DNA of 64,000 bases from Dipteronia dyeriana (Eukaryota > Streptophyta > Magnoliopsida > Sapindales > Sapindaceae). Each line of letters starts with the position of its first letter. The first letter of the stretch is position 1. Made by a program: the position numbers and the translations under genes. This document shows positions 31,595 through 43,226 of the stretch, in pieces. Below the pieces are notes generated by a model that was given only the letters and a program-made list of their open reading frames with translations, did not search any database and had not been told where the DNA came from. The stretch is taken from NCBI GenBank assembly GCA_032871835.1, contig CM065297.1:72031253-72095252 (forward strand), in the 5' to 3' direction.

Positions 31595-32562
31595 TCATGA
31601 ATGAAGCATGATGCCTACCCCCTTTTTCTGGCAATCGAGATAGATAGTTAAAGGGATAGCATCAAACTCTGGCCTCCTCCTAGTTTCCTCCCTCCGCTGA
31701 TCAATCCTGCTGATCTTTGCCTGATTCCTCTCCGTCCGATGATTGATCAACTTGATTGTTCCATCCAACTGCTCTTTCTTCCTTTGGTTGTTCATCTGCC
31801 TGCTACTCGACCTGGTCCTCCTCAAGGACTTCACTTACCATAACCATAACTTTAGGACGAATGGACACATTCTGGGTTGTAGCAGCTGCCTCCGATTCCA
31901 TTTGTTCAACCCCTATCTCTACTTTGGCATGCTCTTTAAAGTGATCTCCGACATTCTCTCAGACTACAGGATAACCCCCTTCGGGCTGCATAGGCTGGAC
32001 CCCACCAAAATACTCCCCTAGTTCAGAGTGTGGAAAGATTTAAGGAGGGAGAGGAAGATCTACTTAAGTCGTTTGTTTCCCAACTCCAATTGCCCTCGAA
32101 GTACCTTCTCCATCATTAATAAGAAGGGACATCTCTGCAACCTTGGAAATAATCTCATCTCTGACCCAACTAGTAATGACAGATAGATCAAAAGGAAGAG
32201 GGGGAGCTTTTGCGACCTGGTAAAAGGCATAAAAGTACCCACCACTGAAGGAGGCATCTACCTTGGCCTGCAGCTTGGCCACCTAAGCATACAGATCCTA
32301 GTTTTCTATATCCAGTACCTTGGCCTCTGCTTTCTAGTTATCACTCTGTTGGTCTGGAGCTCTGATTAGAGGGTCTCTTGGTCGAAGGAGTGCTTCAGCC
32401 TCTCATAGTCACACTGAAGCATGGCCAGCTCTTTCTCCATCCCTTTCTGGCCGAAGGTCATTTCCTACACCAAAATTTGAGCCCGTGTAAGAAATTCCAT
32501 AACCTTCTCAGCTTCAGCCTCATCCTTTATCGCACGGTCATAGCCACATTGAATTTGAAGGC

Positions 32563-32635
32563 CTTAAGGATATAAACTTCAATTAGAAACTGATCAAGCT
32601 GGCAACCAGAATTGAAGGTGAAAAAAGATATTTAC
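32563..32635 (-). other. Intron 2 of Tat B antisense gene (73 bp)
   Basis: Minus-strand donor GAG/GTAAATATC, acceptor CCTTAAG/GC. Same position and phase as 5465-5535 in Tat A. Confidence 0.65.
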
Positions 32636-33179
32636 CTCAGCCAAGAGAGCAGATCCTTTGGTAAGTAGAATGTCGACGGGCATCGAAGCCATCCTAGAAA
32701 GGCCACCACCTGGGCAAGACACGATAAAATGCTCCAAGACTTTGTCTTTCCCAGCAGAGCTCAGCCTATGTTGAAAGCGAGCAAGAGAAACTTTCGCAAC
32801 ATTAGCCTCAAGGTTCCCTGAAACTCGAGGAGTCGGGGATATAGATGAAGGAGCAAAAACTTCATTGTGACTAACCACATGAGTGATAGAAGTAGTAGCA
32901 ATAATAGAATGGGCAACCAAAGAAGTTGCAGTGGCAGTTACAGTAGCTGCAAGAGGAGCAGAATTCCCCTCACCTAGTGCCTTAAAAGCCCACAATGTGA
33001 GGATCACCATCTATGACCTAGGTTGGGAATGGGATAGAAGATAAGCAGGTGAAGTTACGGCTGGAACGATTGGCATTCCTTTCTCTGAGGTAGCTAAGGA
33101 GATCCCCAGGTTGGCCTGACTAGAGGGGGAGGGGTGCAAGGTCACTTGACTTCATGGGAAGCTGGAGCAACAACAGAAA

Positions 33180-33253
33180 CTTAAATAAAAAAAGAGTCAG
33201 AATAAAGCTAGCTAGAGCAAAGGAAGCAAGCTAGTTCAAATTTCTTTGCTTAC
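33180..33253 (-). other. Intron 1 of Tat B antisense gene (74 bp)
   Basis: Minus-strand donor GTAAGCAAAG, acceptor TTTATTTAAG. Same position and phase as 6069-6153 in Tat A, although the intron bodies share little sequence. Confidence 0.65.
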
Positions 33254-33995
33254 TGAGAGAAGCAATAGACATGCGCATGTATATATTCACCCTACGGGGA
33301 TTTAAGGATTCAATAGTGGGAAACCTCAGGTTTAGGTAGTTACGGGAAATGATAGACTTTAAAATTGCCTTAGACTCAGTAGGCAGACAGTTCCTATCCT
33401 ATGAGGGCTTATAATTGAATGCAGTAAGGACCTCAAATTCTTACTCACCAATTAAGATTGAGCTTCCCCAGTCACCCCTTACCAAAGTCCATTCTTCCTT
33501 TCAGGAGGGATCTTTCTTGGAAGCACCGGGAACAATGAAGTTGAGCTTGTTTTTGGCTTTCACGTAGAACTGAACTCTTGAGTCACTAGATAGGCTTCCA
33601 ATCTAAAATACGTAGGTCAGTTCCTCCACTTTGGGCTTCTTGGTGACCTTGCTCATCTTTCACTCCTCCCTCCACAGCATGTGGAATCCGATTAGATGTC
33701 TCCATAAGCCAGGGGTCTACTAGAGAGGAGCTAGCTGCAGGGCGTTGAAAGCCCATCGGAGGGTGGGTGAAGAGGAAGCCTGACACTGTTCTAGAGAGCC
33801 GCAACGTGGTTATAAGCTCTCCTTTAGAAGAGGAAAAGGCATTGTAGTTCTTTAGAGGAATGAAGATGATGATACTGTCTGGAATGCCTTACTTGGCCTT
33901 CAAACGCTTAATCGATCTCAGGTAAATATTAGATTCCGGGATGACCTTGAAGTCATGGGGGAGAATTTCCTTCAGAAGGGTACTAGCAACAATAG

Positions 33996-35921
33996 TGTTA
34001 GTTCCTCGGTTTTTGATTGGCTTATTTCGATTGACAAACCACATTTGGGGATAATTATGTAAGGGGAGTTTAGGTCGGCTTTGCTCGTGATCAAGTTCAA
34101 ACTTCAAAGGTATATCACTTGTTTAACTCTTTTAAGAGATTTAGTTGCACACACACTAACATGCATTTGTATTGACATGCATTTATTCCTTGTTTCTCAA
34201 TGCTCATGTGTGCATTCCTTCACAATCACACTTGCACTTCATGTATTTTTTTATTGCATCAATGATTGCATTTAGGTTTCCATGATCATGCATTGCTTTT
34301 AATCATATGATTGCTTATTGTGTGCATTGAGTTAGATTTGGTTTGATTATTTTGAGTAATGTGTCTAGTTTCGAAAGAATGGTTTTCAATGATTTAAGTA
34401 TTTTTCAAAACTGACCTTTGTATGATCTTGTTACCATAAAATTTTATAAATTACTTCAAAATGAGTTTTGAAAGTTTATGTACAAAATAGACACCCATAT
34501 CTTTCCAACTGTATATTATTCGTAATATTTCATGACCGTTTGGATTTGTTTTGAAATCTCCAAGGTGACCATAAAAAACATGGCATCTCTATTGTTTTCC
34601 GTTTCTGACCTTTGGTCACTAATTTGACCATAACCTTTTCTACAGTCATCCAAATCACATTTTTTTAATTGGTACAAAAAGTAGACTTCCATACCTTTTC
34701 AACGGTATATTATACGAAAGGTTTCAAAGTCGTATGGTCACATTTTGATATGCTTGAATTTCAAGGTGTAGTGCTGAGAGCAGATTTTGCTCAACATTTC
34801 GCCCCTGGAGGGGGCGAAACCAACAGCGAAAATTGTGGCTGCCCTTTTCGCTCCCAAACTCTTCACACCCTCAAGGGGCGAAACCAGCAGCGAAAAATGT
34901 GGCAGCCCTTTTCACGCCCAAAATGTTCGCCTCCTCAAGGGGTGAAACAAGGGGGGAAAAACCTGTTTGGGCAAAACGTCTTTTCTTGTGCAACTCATTT
35001 TTACACCTTATATATATCATCTTCTTCCCAAATAATACCTAAAGCTCTGAAATCGAATCCTCAAGAGATAGAAATTGAATCCTAGAGAGAGAGAGCTCCA
35101 AGAACTTATTTTTTACTCAACCAAACTTCAAATCACAATCATCAAGCATCATCAAGCATCATCAAGCATGGGTCTCTTGTTTGTTCATGACTAGGTATTC
35201 TCTACATGCACTAAACTTCATAGTTTCATTATTAAGACATGTATACCGAGGGTTTGTCTTTATTGCATATTAAATGCTTGTTTGTATGTTTAATTGCTTT
35301 TATGACATGCTTGTGTATTGATTGTTGGTTGAGATGCATTAATTTATGATAGTTAGAATTTAGGACGGTTTTACCCTTCTAGCTAATTCTTCTTGCCTTT
35401 GCATTTAGATAATTGATATCTAGGATTTGCTTTAATTGTCATTATTAATCCTAGATAAGCATCATGTCTTGACCTAGAATTTTTGCGTATTGAATATTTT
35501 TGCATATTCACTTAGGTTGCCATTATCTCTTCATTGTTGATTAAGCTTGTGGCTATGTGATTAGTGCACAAGGTTGGTGATCCAAAATCACTATTAAGGC
35601 CTGTTGGGTGGAGTGAAAGGGTTAGTAACTGGAGGGTTAGATGGGATGTCAACCTAGGTTGTAAACTTTCTCTCAATAGTGGATTTTATGGATCGAGTGT
35701 GGCGCACTGAACAACCCGTGATTTTTCCCATTTGGAGGGTTTCCACGTATATATTGCGTGTTGTTATTGTTTCATGTTTGTTATCTTTTAATTGAACACT
35801 TAGTAGAATGGGGTAGAATTGATAATATTGATTAATTTGTAAATTTTGTAATCTATCGAATTAAAACCTATTCACCCCCCCCCCCTATACGTTATAGACA
35901 CACACTGTCTAGAGAATTTCA
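33996..35921 (+). mobile_element. Solo LTR related to the Sirevirus-type element (1926 bp), TSD aatag
   Basis: Starts TGTTAGTTCC and ends GAATTTCA, flanked by aatag at 33991-33995 and 35922-35926. It shares TTGATTGGCTTATTTCG near the start, the CTAGGATT...ATTAATCCTAGATAAGCA region, the CCCGTG-TTTTTCCCATTTGGAGG block and the ATTCACCCCCC end with the LTR at 19324, but the middle differs: it has GGGGCGAAACCAGCAGCGAAAA repeats (about 34810-34960) instead of the GCGCTGGTG block. So it is a related but distinct Sirevirus family. It sits in the Tat B antisense gene. Confidence 0.88.
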
Positions 35922-36279
35922 AATAGCTTGTCCCTCACCAGCCGTGACACCCCCAGATTCTTTATCTGAATCCATGTCGACAAGGTTCAGAGGTTTCTCA
36001 GGTTTGTTTGAGAAATTGGACCATATTGAAACATTCCTACTCGAGCGGCGACTGAATTCTTTTCATGCTTGCTTTCCGTTAGCAAGACTGGAGACCTTTT
36101 CACCCTCTACCATGAGGTCGACTGTATCATGACTAGATTTCAACATGGTGATGAGAAGCTTTGAGTTTGATTAAAGAAAGATAGAGATGTTGCTCGAGAA
36201 TGCGAAGAAAGAAGGGACTTTTTCAAAGTTTGAAATTTGAAGAAATCAGAAGCGTGAGAAGGGATATGACATGACCGGG

Positions 36280-36289
36280 TTTAAATAGG
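36280..36289 (-). promoter_or_regulatory. Antisense TATA box, Tat B
   Basis: CCTATTTAAA on the minus strand, 134 bases above the antisense ATG; same box and spacing as in Tat A. I see no ACGT-core site above it here. Confidence 0.55.
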
Positions 36290-36546
36290 AAATAATGGCA
36301 TGTTAACCAGTAATGGAAGCAAGCGGGAATGTGAGATCTTCGGTGAAGATTACCTTAATTCTCGGGAACTTACGTAATGCAAGCGAATTATTTTGAAAAA
36401 TAAAATGTTCCTTACTCGCCATGTTTTGCTTGCATTTAATGAGAGGATTCCTTCCTAGATTCTGGCTACTAAAAGAGAGGGAAAATGTTCCCAAATTGAA
36501 TAGAGAATCTTATTCCAACCCCAACTCAATCACCGGTGTTCAAGTC

Positions 36547-36557
36547 AGAGGGACTTC
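36547..36557 (+). promoter_or_regulatory. Polypurine tract, Tat B
   Basis: AGAGGGACTTC touching the 3' LTR. Confidence 0.7.
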
Positions 36558-37676
36558 TGTTAGTTGCCAAATTTGGCTAGGACCAAAGGTAAATTTTCCA
36601 CTCTCCTAGCCAGGATCCAAATCTGGGACTACACAGCAGGGTATCGAGGTTCCTGAGATCGATCTACCGTACAACCCGCAAGAAGCAAGGAAAGGTCGTC
36701 ACACCCTTGGGACACCCTAAGTGATGCCAGACATGAACAAATCGAGCTCATTATATCGAAATAAGAACCCGACGTAAGATCAATAGTAGAAGAAACGACC
36801 TCCCTAGAAACATGCTGCCGCTTCTGCTTACATGAAGAGACCCTCAGGGAAGAACTGAATCTATCCAAGCAGGGAAGAGGAAGCTCGCAAAGCTCCGTTA
36901 CCACTAAAGAGCGCCAACGCAACCATGTCAAGCTCTAAAAGGGACCTGGAAAGGTCATATCAAGCTCCTAACGCCAAGAACGATACGTAGATGTACCTTA
37001 CCATTTAAGATAGCAAATGCCCTATTTGACAATCTCCATGAGGCACCTCACCATGATGATACACATGATCATATCCACACTCCAACGTGCATTAAAACAC
37101 TACATATGTGCTAGATAAGTGATTGAGTCCAAAGAGGAAACAAAAATTATCTCCTTCCAAGATATTCTCGAATCCGTTATTGAGCCAAATACAATGACAT
37201 TGAAATAAAATAGCCTACCCGATAAGGAGGGATTAGATTCAGAAATTAATGTTGGGAGAATCATGAGTTAAACCTAGTTGGATTGTGTATAAATATGCCC
37301 AAGCATGCATGAGTAAGGGGAGAGACAATAGAGAGAAAAAAAAGGCTTGGCCTTGGCCTAAATTCTATTCATAGAATATGGCCGCCATTGTTATGTACTT
37401 CTTGACAGGCACGAAGCTGCCACACCCATTGTATCCAAGAGAGATTGTGAATTTTTGAACGATTTCTGTAAATAACGTGTGATTCAATCAACAATAATAA
37501 AGCAATGCCATTTTCCTTTACGTATCTTTAATACATCGTGTTATCACTCATCCTCATATCCACAATCACATGCAATTTCTAGGTATCTAAGGTACAACCC
37601 CGACCGTGACCTCAGAGGTGGTAGTTTCGAGGGTGTTAGCTAAAATTCCTCATCCCAAGTGAATTTTCAGTCTACA
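36558..37676 (+). repeat. 3' LTR of Tat B (1119 bp)
   Basis: Begins TGTTAGTTGCCAAATTTGG after the polypurine tract and ends TTCAGTCTACA. It has TATAAATATGCCCAAGCATG at 37288, as in the C copy. The 3' end keeps the common block 'GTGGTAGTTTCGAGGGTGTTAGCT'-type sequence followed by AAAATTCCTCA. Confidence 0.82.
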
Positions 37677-37857
37677 CTTGTTAAACCACAAAATGAGCAC
37701 CACACGTGGTGTGTAGGCGACATACGCAAATACAGAGAAAGGATATCATAAAAAATGAATGACAAATCTATCACCTCAATAGTATAAGGATTCTCATGTA
37801 GAGACATGGAAGCTTTCAAAAGAGGTGTGGACACTTCCTACAGGCGGCGATAAAAAG
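37677..37857. other. Unassigned 181 bp
   Basis: Lies between the Tat B LTR and a reversed Tat LTR end. No feature recognised. Confidence 0.35.
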
Positions 37858-37935
37858 TGTTAATCGAAAATGCATTCGGGGTGAGGAATTTCAGCTAACA
37901 CCCTCAAAACCACTACCTCGAAGGTCACGGTTGGA
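37858..37935 (-). repeat. Tat LTR end fragment, reversed
   Basis: TGTTAATCGAAAATGCATTC and GGGGTGAGGAATTTCAGCTA followed by ACACCCTC, the reverse complement of a Tat LTR 3' end. The match stops after about 78 bases at ACGGTTGG. Confidence 0.65.
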
Positions 37936-38799
37936 AGAAAGGATGGTAAGGCAGGTAGAAGACAAGTCATCCTGCCCATCGAGCTTTGATCATATAGAGG
38001 AGATATGGGGGGCTTGAGGTTCCCTTACTGGTGTAAAAGGGCAGATCCTAGTCCTGGTCCTAGTCCTGATCCTCAGTCCTAGTACCTGATCCTGGTATCT
38101 GGTCTCCTATCTAGGTGTCCTCGATCCAAATAGCGAGCAATGGGGTAGGATTGGTGCTCTAGGATGATGTAGATTGGATCACCGGGTAGCGATTCTTCCC
38201 CTCTAAGTACTCTCGGTCAGGGTCAGAACCCGTCCTGGTACCTGGAGCTTGATCCTGGACCCTGATTTCTTCCTATAGTTACCTGACCTAAATAACGAGT
38301 AAGAAGAGAGGCTCATCTAGATCTGATGTCAGATCCTTGTCCTCTCCCACAAAAAGGGTGTAGGAGAGCTCTCTGACTCCCTTCAAATGGGTCTAGGTGG
38401 TTTCTCTTCATCTTGACACGTGACTTGGCAAGAAGATAGGTGGATTAGAGTGCAAGTTCCAGTGGGGTAAGAATCCAGCTCACACACATACATACATGCA
38501 TAATAGAGGAGATAAATAAAAGAAAGACAAGACTTATGTAGAGGGAGGTGGACTGACCAATGGGGAAAAAGCATCACGGATGATCACATGCTGAAAAACC
38601 CCAAGGCAGTATCCAGAGGAAGGAGAAAGACCCTTCCTTGAATATTTATATATCAAGCGGTGCTCCTAGGAGCTTACAAACAATGGAGAAATAATACAAC
38701 CATGGTGCTCCGGAGAGCTTACAATAGTGATCGATTGTCAACCTATACTGGTACATTTATGGTAAAGGTACATATACAAGAAGGATACTGGGAGAACTT
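37936..38799. other. Unassigned DNA with diverged direct repeats
   Basis: No gene. A run of CCTAGTCCTGGTCCTAGTCC and similar hexamer-like units lies at 38046-38105. A unit of about 168 bases seems to be repeated (GTCCTAGTACCTGATCCTGG near 38070, GTCCTGGTACCTGGAGCTTG near 38238, both followed by an AAATARCGAG motif). A shorter repeat, GGTGCTCC then AGCTTACAA, occurs near 38660 and 38703. It may be the edge of another LTR or a non-TE remnant. Confidence 0.4.
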
Positions 38800-38804
38800 A
38801 GATG

Positions 38805-41230
38805 TGTTAGGATTATGCTCGATAGCAAGAGTGTAATATTGTAATTAACAATCTTTTCATATGAATAAAGTGATTTCAAGTTTAACAAAACTTATAGCAT
38901 TTATAGTTTAATTATTTTAATTGTCAAAAGTAAATAATCATAAGGTCAAAAGACTATGAGAAAAGAAGAATTGTTCATACATCTAGATATGTATGAGGTA
39001 GAAACGATTCTTTAGTTAGTCTTGAATAATATTCACAACTTAAGATAGAAGGTTTGACGCCTTTATCTTGTCAAAGTTGTAGATTCTTTTGCTAGCATTT
39101 GAGTGGGATCAAATGTGTTATGATGAGTCTAAAATCATCAAAGTGTGGTGTCTACGGGCAAAAATATCTAGTGCACTGGGTGCATTGAATAGGATCAAAA
39201 TGAAATACTTTATCTAGAATCGTCAATGAATAAAAAATTTCATTTGAAGACAATCAGAGAGTCTATCTCAATCCTAAGATAAATGATGGACTTATGGTTG
39301 CAAGTGTTATCATTTGAGCTATCAATGAGTACGATTGTATAGCATAGTCTATCCTCGATAGTTTGGTGGTATTAATTTGTTAATCGATAGAGGACTTCAT
39401 TTATAGATATGGACATCGTGGCTCCATTTATTGAATGAGAGTAGAATACCATCATATGGATGTTTTGAGGTATTGGATATTAAATCTTAACATTAAGTTT
39501 TCAATAGTGTCTATTGAAACATGCCTTCTGGACAAGTCAAAATATTCAAGTTAAAAATGTGGTCATATGAGTTAATATGGTAACTTGGATAGCTATAGGC
39601 GGTCTATGAGCTCTTGGCGATTACTGGAATTCTTCACGAGGATACACTTTCTCCAACAAGGTTGTTTAGGGTATGAGTGAGTGACATCAACTTATTCTAT
39701 CTTTATTTAAGAGTTCAATTTTAGTTCTTTAATGGAATGAACAAAATTAAATAGATCGGACCTAAGTGAATCATTTGTTGATTGTGATTGGGTTATGTCT
39801 ATTGGACTTAAATTTAGATAGCCCGCCAAGATCCCTAATGCACACGAACTTGCATGGATCACTTGATATATTCTACCGGACCAATTTAGGGGTCCATCTA
39901 GAATTGTAATAAGGCATGAGAACTTGTTTCTCTTTGTAAGAATAGGTCTAGTTCACATGTGGACTCTTTTTTTTAAGGTCCAATGGATTTAATAAAATAA
40001 GAAAAATAATATATGGCCCATATATTTGGTATGGGCGGCAAAGCCTATTAAAAATAGCTTAAATATATTATTTTTATTTTATTATTTAATTAAATAGAAA
40101 TTAATTAATTTTTTAATTAATTATTTAATTAAAAGTCAAAATCTTTTTCCTAGTAGGAGATGGTCTCCTAAAACTAGACTATTGTTGTTAGTATAGTTAA
40201 TGTTAAAGACTATATTTGATAAGTAGATAAATAAAAGGAATTATTTATCTAATCAAATTAGGAAGTCTTTAATATGGTTACAAATACACTATTGAGTTGG
40301 ATTAGGAGTCTTGGTGTTAGGTTAGAATTCCTTTTTGAAAAGGATTCTTAACCACCAAGTAAATCTACCTAAGGAAAGGATTCTTAACTACCAAGTAATC
40401 CTTCTTAGGAAAAGAATAAACTCTCCTAATCTGTATCAATGAGAAATTCGGCCAGCACATATGGAAATAGGAGAAGTTAGATTTCCTTTTAGATAAGGAT
40501 TCTTAACTACCAAATAAATCCACCTAAGGAAAGGGTTCTTGCCAACCAAGTAAATCCTTCCTAGGAAAGGATTTATGATCCTATATATATGTGTGTGTGA
40601 TTTTCAGCCAGCCCTAAGAATTCTATGATGAAAATTTCAGCCATGCTAGGTAATTTTCAACAGAGAATTTGGCATAGCAAGAGAGAATTTTGAGGGAGAA
40701 ATCTTAGTTTTTCCTCTAGACAAAATTCAATCAATTCATAGAAAAAGGGTCTGGAATTCGGCCAAGGAGAAAAGAGAAAAAGAGAACGTTTTTGTTTTCG
40801 ATAGTACACTACTATCCTTTACATCAAAAGGGTTTTGTGTACAACATTGAATCAAGGTTTACGTGAGTTTCAATCAAGTTGATTGATAATTCACAAGTGA
40901 ACGGACGTTCTTGGATTTTTCTGTTGGAGGATATTTGTAACTAACAAAGAAAAGATTTTGCTTTGTCTCCATCCTCAGGTATACAATTTAAAGAAAGGGA
41001 GCCCACACTCCAAGGTGATTCACGTTCGTGATTGGATTGGAAGATCTTGCGGAATCAATTTGGTACTTGTTCAATTCTTCATGAGGAAACGGTACGATAC
41101 TTTTATATATATCAATTAATCTAGGGTTAAGGTTCTCGTTGCATAAAGGGAAATTTATTTTATATACGTAAACCCTATTTTCTAATTTTCTCACGCTTTC
41201 GTTGTGTTTTGAAACCGTTTTTTCCCTACA
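38805..41230 (+). mobile_element. Solo LTR of Copia 3 family (2426 bp), TSD agatg
   Basis: Begins TGTTAGGATTATGCTCG and ends TTTTTCCCTACA, with agatg at 38800-38804 and 41231-41235. It is in the opposite orientation to Copia 3. A probable TATA box (CCTATATATATG) is at 40580-40591. No internal sequence remains. Confidence 0.92.
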
Positions 41231-41235
41231 AGATG

Positions 41236-41613
41236 AAGTATGTAGACTTGCCTCGGGATGGTTGATTTGGGATTAGAAGTGAGATGTCTCTTTTGGCATT
41301 GAATCAAGCGTATCTATACTTGTTGTATTTAGGTTTCATTCTTGGAGTGCAAGTTGAAAATCAATGGATTGACCTTCCATCCTTGATAGACTAGATTTTC
41401 TACTGTAGTTGACCCCAAATAATAGGTTGTGGAGGATATCTTAGAGGTAAAAGTGTTTATTTCCCTTCTGGACTCTTTCTTGTTGCCTGTTCCACTAATT
41501 CGGGCAATCGATTTGTAATCGTAGGAACATTGATTGAATTGACTTGTTAATGGTGTTATTAAGGAGTTGACTGATCTTCCATTAATACGGTTGACGGTTG
41601 ACCTCATTAATAT
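41236..41613. other. Unassigned 378 bp
   Basis: The continuation of the DNA before 38800, interrupted by the solo LTR. A 115-codon minus frame here has no recognisable domain. Confidence 0.35.
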
Positions 41614-42810
41614 TGATAACCAAAAAAATCGCTCGAGGTAAGAAATTTCAGTTAGCACCCTCGAGACTACTACCATGGAGGCGGCAGTCAGGGTGGTACC
41701 TTCGTGGTAGTACCTTTGATACCTAGTTCATTCATATGATGATAAGTGTGAAGACGAACACCACGATAAGTGCAAATATGACATGTAAAGGGAATTTGAA
41801 TTGCATTATTGATGAATCATATGGTGTACACAAAAATCACTCGAATATTCTAAATCTCTCTAGGGTACAATGGGGTGGCAACTTTGTGTCTGTCGAGAAG
41901 TAGATAGTTATGGTAGACGTGTTCTGATCATAGAATTTTTGGCCAAGTCAAAACACTCTCCTCTCTCCTTTTTCGGCATCCTTTCTCCTTGCATGATTGG
42001 ACCTATTTATACACAGTCCAATATGGTTAAACTCATGGTTCTCCCGTCATTAATCTCTGAATCCAATCCCTCCTTATTGGGCAGGATCCTTTATTTTAAA
42101 CGTCATTGACTTGACTAATAACGGATTCGAGAGTATCTTGGGTGGAGATAAGTTTGCTTCCTCTTTGGACTCAATCACTTGCCCTGCACATGCACGATGA
42201 TTTAGTGTTTGTTGGAATGTAAATATGATCTTGTGTGCCTACATGGTGTGATGCCTCATGGAGGTCCTGGAGTATGCCGTTCGCTTCCTCAAAGAGTGAG
42301 TTATACTTATGTTCTGGTCTTGATACCAAGAGTTTTGTCTAACCTTTCTAGGTCCCTTTTGGAGCTTGGAATGATCATGTTAGAGCCTGTTAGTGATGAC
42401 GGGGCTTCTGTGGGCTTCTTCCCACTTGCTCAGATAATTTTGTTTCTTCCCTTAGCGAGATAGAGCGATACTGTAGTATGAGTTTGATTCCTCGCAAATC
42501 TCTCCATGTGTCTAGCGAGGATGATAGGCTTCTGGGATGTTGCGAGGTAATTTCAACCTTGGGGAGCCTGGGACGTCATGTACTGGCCTTACCATGGGTT
42601 CTTATTTCACTAGAAGGAGCTCGATCTGATCATGTTGAGATTCACCCTGGGTGTTCCCATGGCGCGACGACCTTTCTTTACTTCTTATGGGATCACCCAA
42701 TAGCTCGACCCCGGGAACCTCGGTACCAAGCTGGGTAATCTCAAATTCGGACCCATGATAGAAGAGTGGAAAGTTTTCGTATGGTCGCTTGCCAAACTTG
42801 GCTATTAACA
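41614..42810 (-). repeat. 3' LTR of Tat E (1197 bp)
   Basis: On the minus strand it begins TGTTAATAGCCAAGTTTGG (ends at 42810) and ends GGTTATCA (41614). The polypurine tract GAGAGGACTTT is at 42811-42821. It contains TATTTATACACAGTCC-type TATA sequence near 42003 (minus TATAAATA). Confidence 0.78.
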
Positions 42811-43127
42811 AAAGTCCTCTCGGACTTGAACATTGGTGATTGAGTTGGGGTTGGAGTCAGACTTCATGTATTAATTTAGAATTTTTCCCTCTTTTGTTGT
42901 TACCAAAATCTTTGTAGAGATCCTTTCATTAAATTCACGAGTGAAGTGGCGAGCAAAGATTGGTGAGTTTAAAATAATTTGGCTGCATTAAGCCAGCCCT
43001 AAGATTCAAGGCAAACTTCACCGATGATTTTGCTTCTCCGTTCCTGACGTCACTGCTCCTTTCTCCTCTGTTTAAAAAGGCTCTCCTACCTTTTTCCCCA
43101 TTGGGAATTTCAAGACATTATGGTAGA
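42811..43127 (+). promoter_or_regulatory. Terminal region of Tat E with antisense promoter
   Basis: Read on plus (the antisense direction), TGACGTCA (43045-43052) is followed 18 bases later by GTTTAAAAAGG (43070-43080). This corresponds to the TGACGTC/TATTTAAA pair of Tat A. The antisense gene itself is deleted, since protease sequence starts at 43128. Confidence 0.5.
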
Positions 43128-43226
43128 TAGACAGAACTCCCTTCAAGGAGGATAAGAACGGTCTCCCTTGTATCGCGTTAAAGGCCGACGGGGAGTCAAC
43201 CACAACGAAGTCTATTATAAAATTTT
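43128..43226 (-). pseudogene. pol: Tat E protease, distal piece
   Basis: Minus frame reads DFVVVDSPSAFNAIQGRPFL then LSIYH, matching the protease end of element C (ILVDTPSTYNTILGRPFV). The upstream part continues beyond Copia 3 at 53468. Confidence 0.75.

Larger units (their letters stand above)
31600..36146 (-). pseudogene. Tat B antisense gene, three exons, split by a solo LTR
   Basis: Second copy of the antisense gene. It starts at the ATG at 36144-36146, about 134 bases below a TATA box. Exon 1 (36146-33254) is split by the solo LTR 33996-35921. Its N-terminus keeps the RNVSI and KPLNLVDMDSD motifs of Tat A. Further along, the Transposase_28-like part is visible only in pieces in several frames (KAKNKLNF near 33550). 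Exon 2 (33179-32636) ends KGSALLAE. Exon 3 (32562 to about 31600) has the coiled-coil-like and acidic tail (PKVMVMVSEVLEEDQVE, close to PKVMAVVNEIIEEDPAE in A). Stops (for example near 36060 and 33889) and frameshifts make it a pseudogene. Shared introns and ends show that A and B descend from one intact gene. Confidence 0.7.

Noticed and set aside
32594..33010. 138-codon minus-strand frame read through intron 2 of Tat B
   Set aside because: Its last residues (after KGSALLAE) come from the intron; the upstream part is exon 2 and is covered by the antisense gene entry.
34669..35085. 138-codon plus frame in the solo LTR
   Set aside because: It spans a GC-rich repeat (GGGGCGAAAC units) that stays open by composition; no homology seen.
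41329..41676. 115-codon minus-strand frame in unclassified DNA and LTR E
   Set aside because: It crosses the boundary into the Tat LTR at 41614 and has no recognisable motif; treated as chance.
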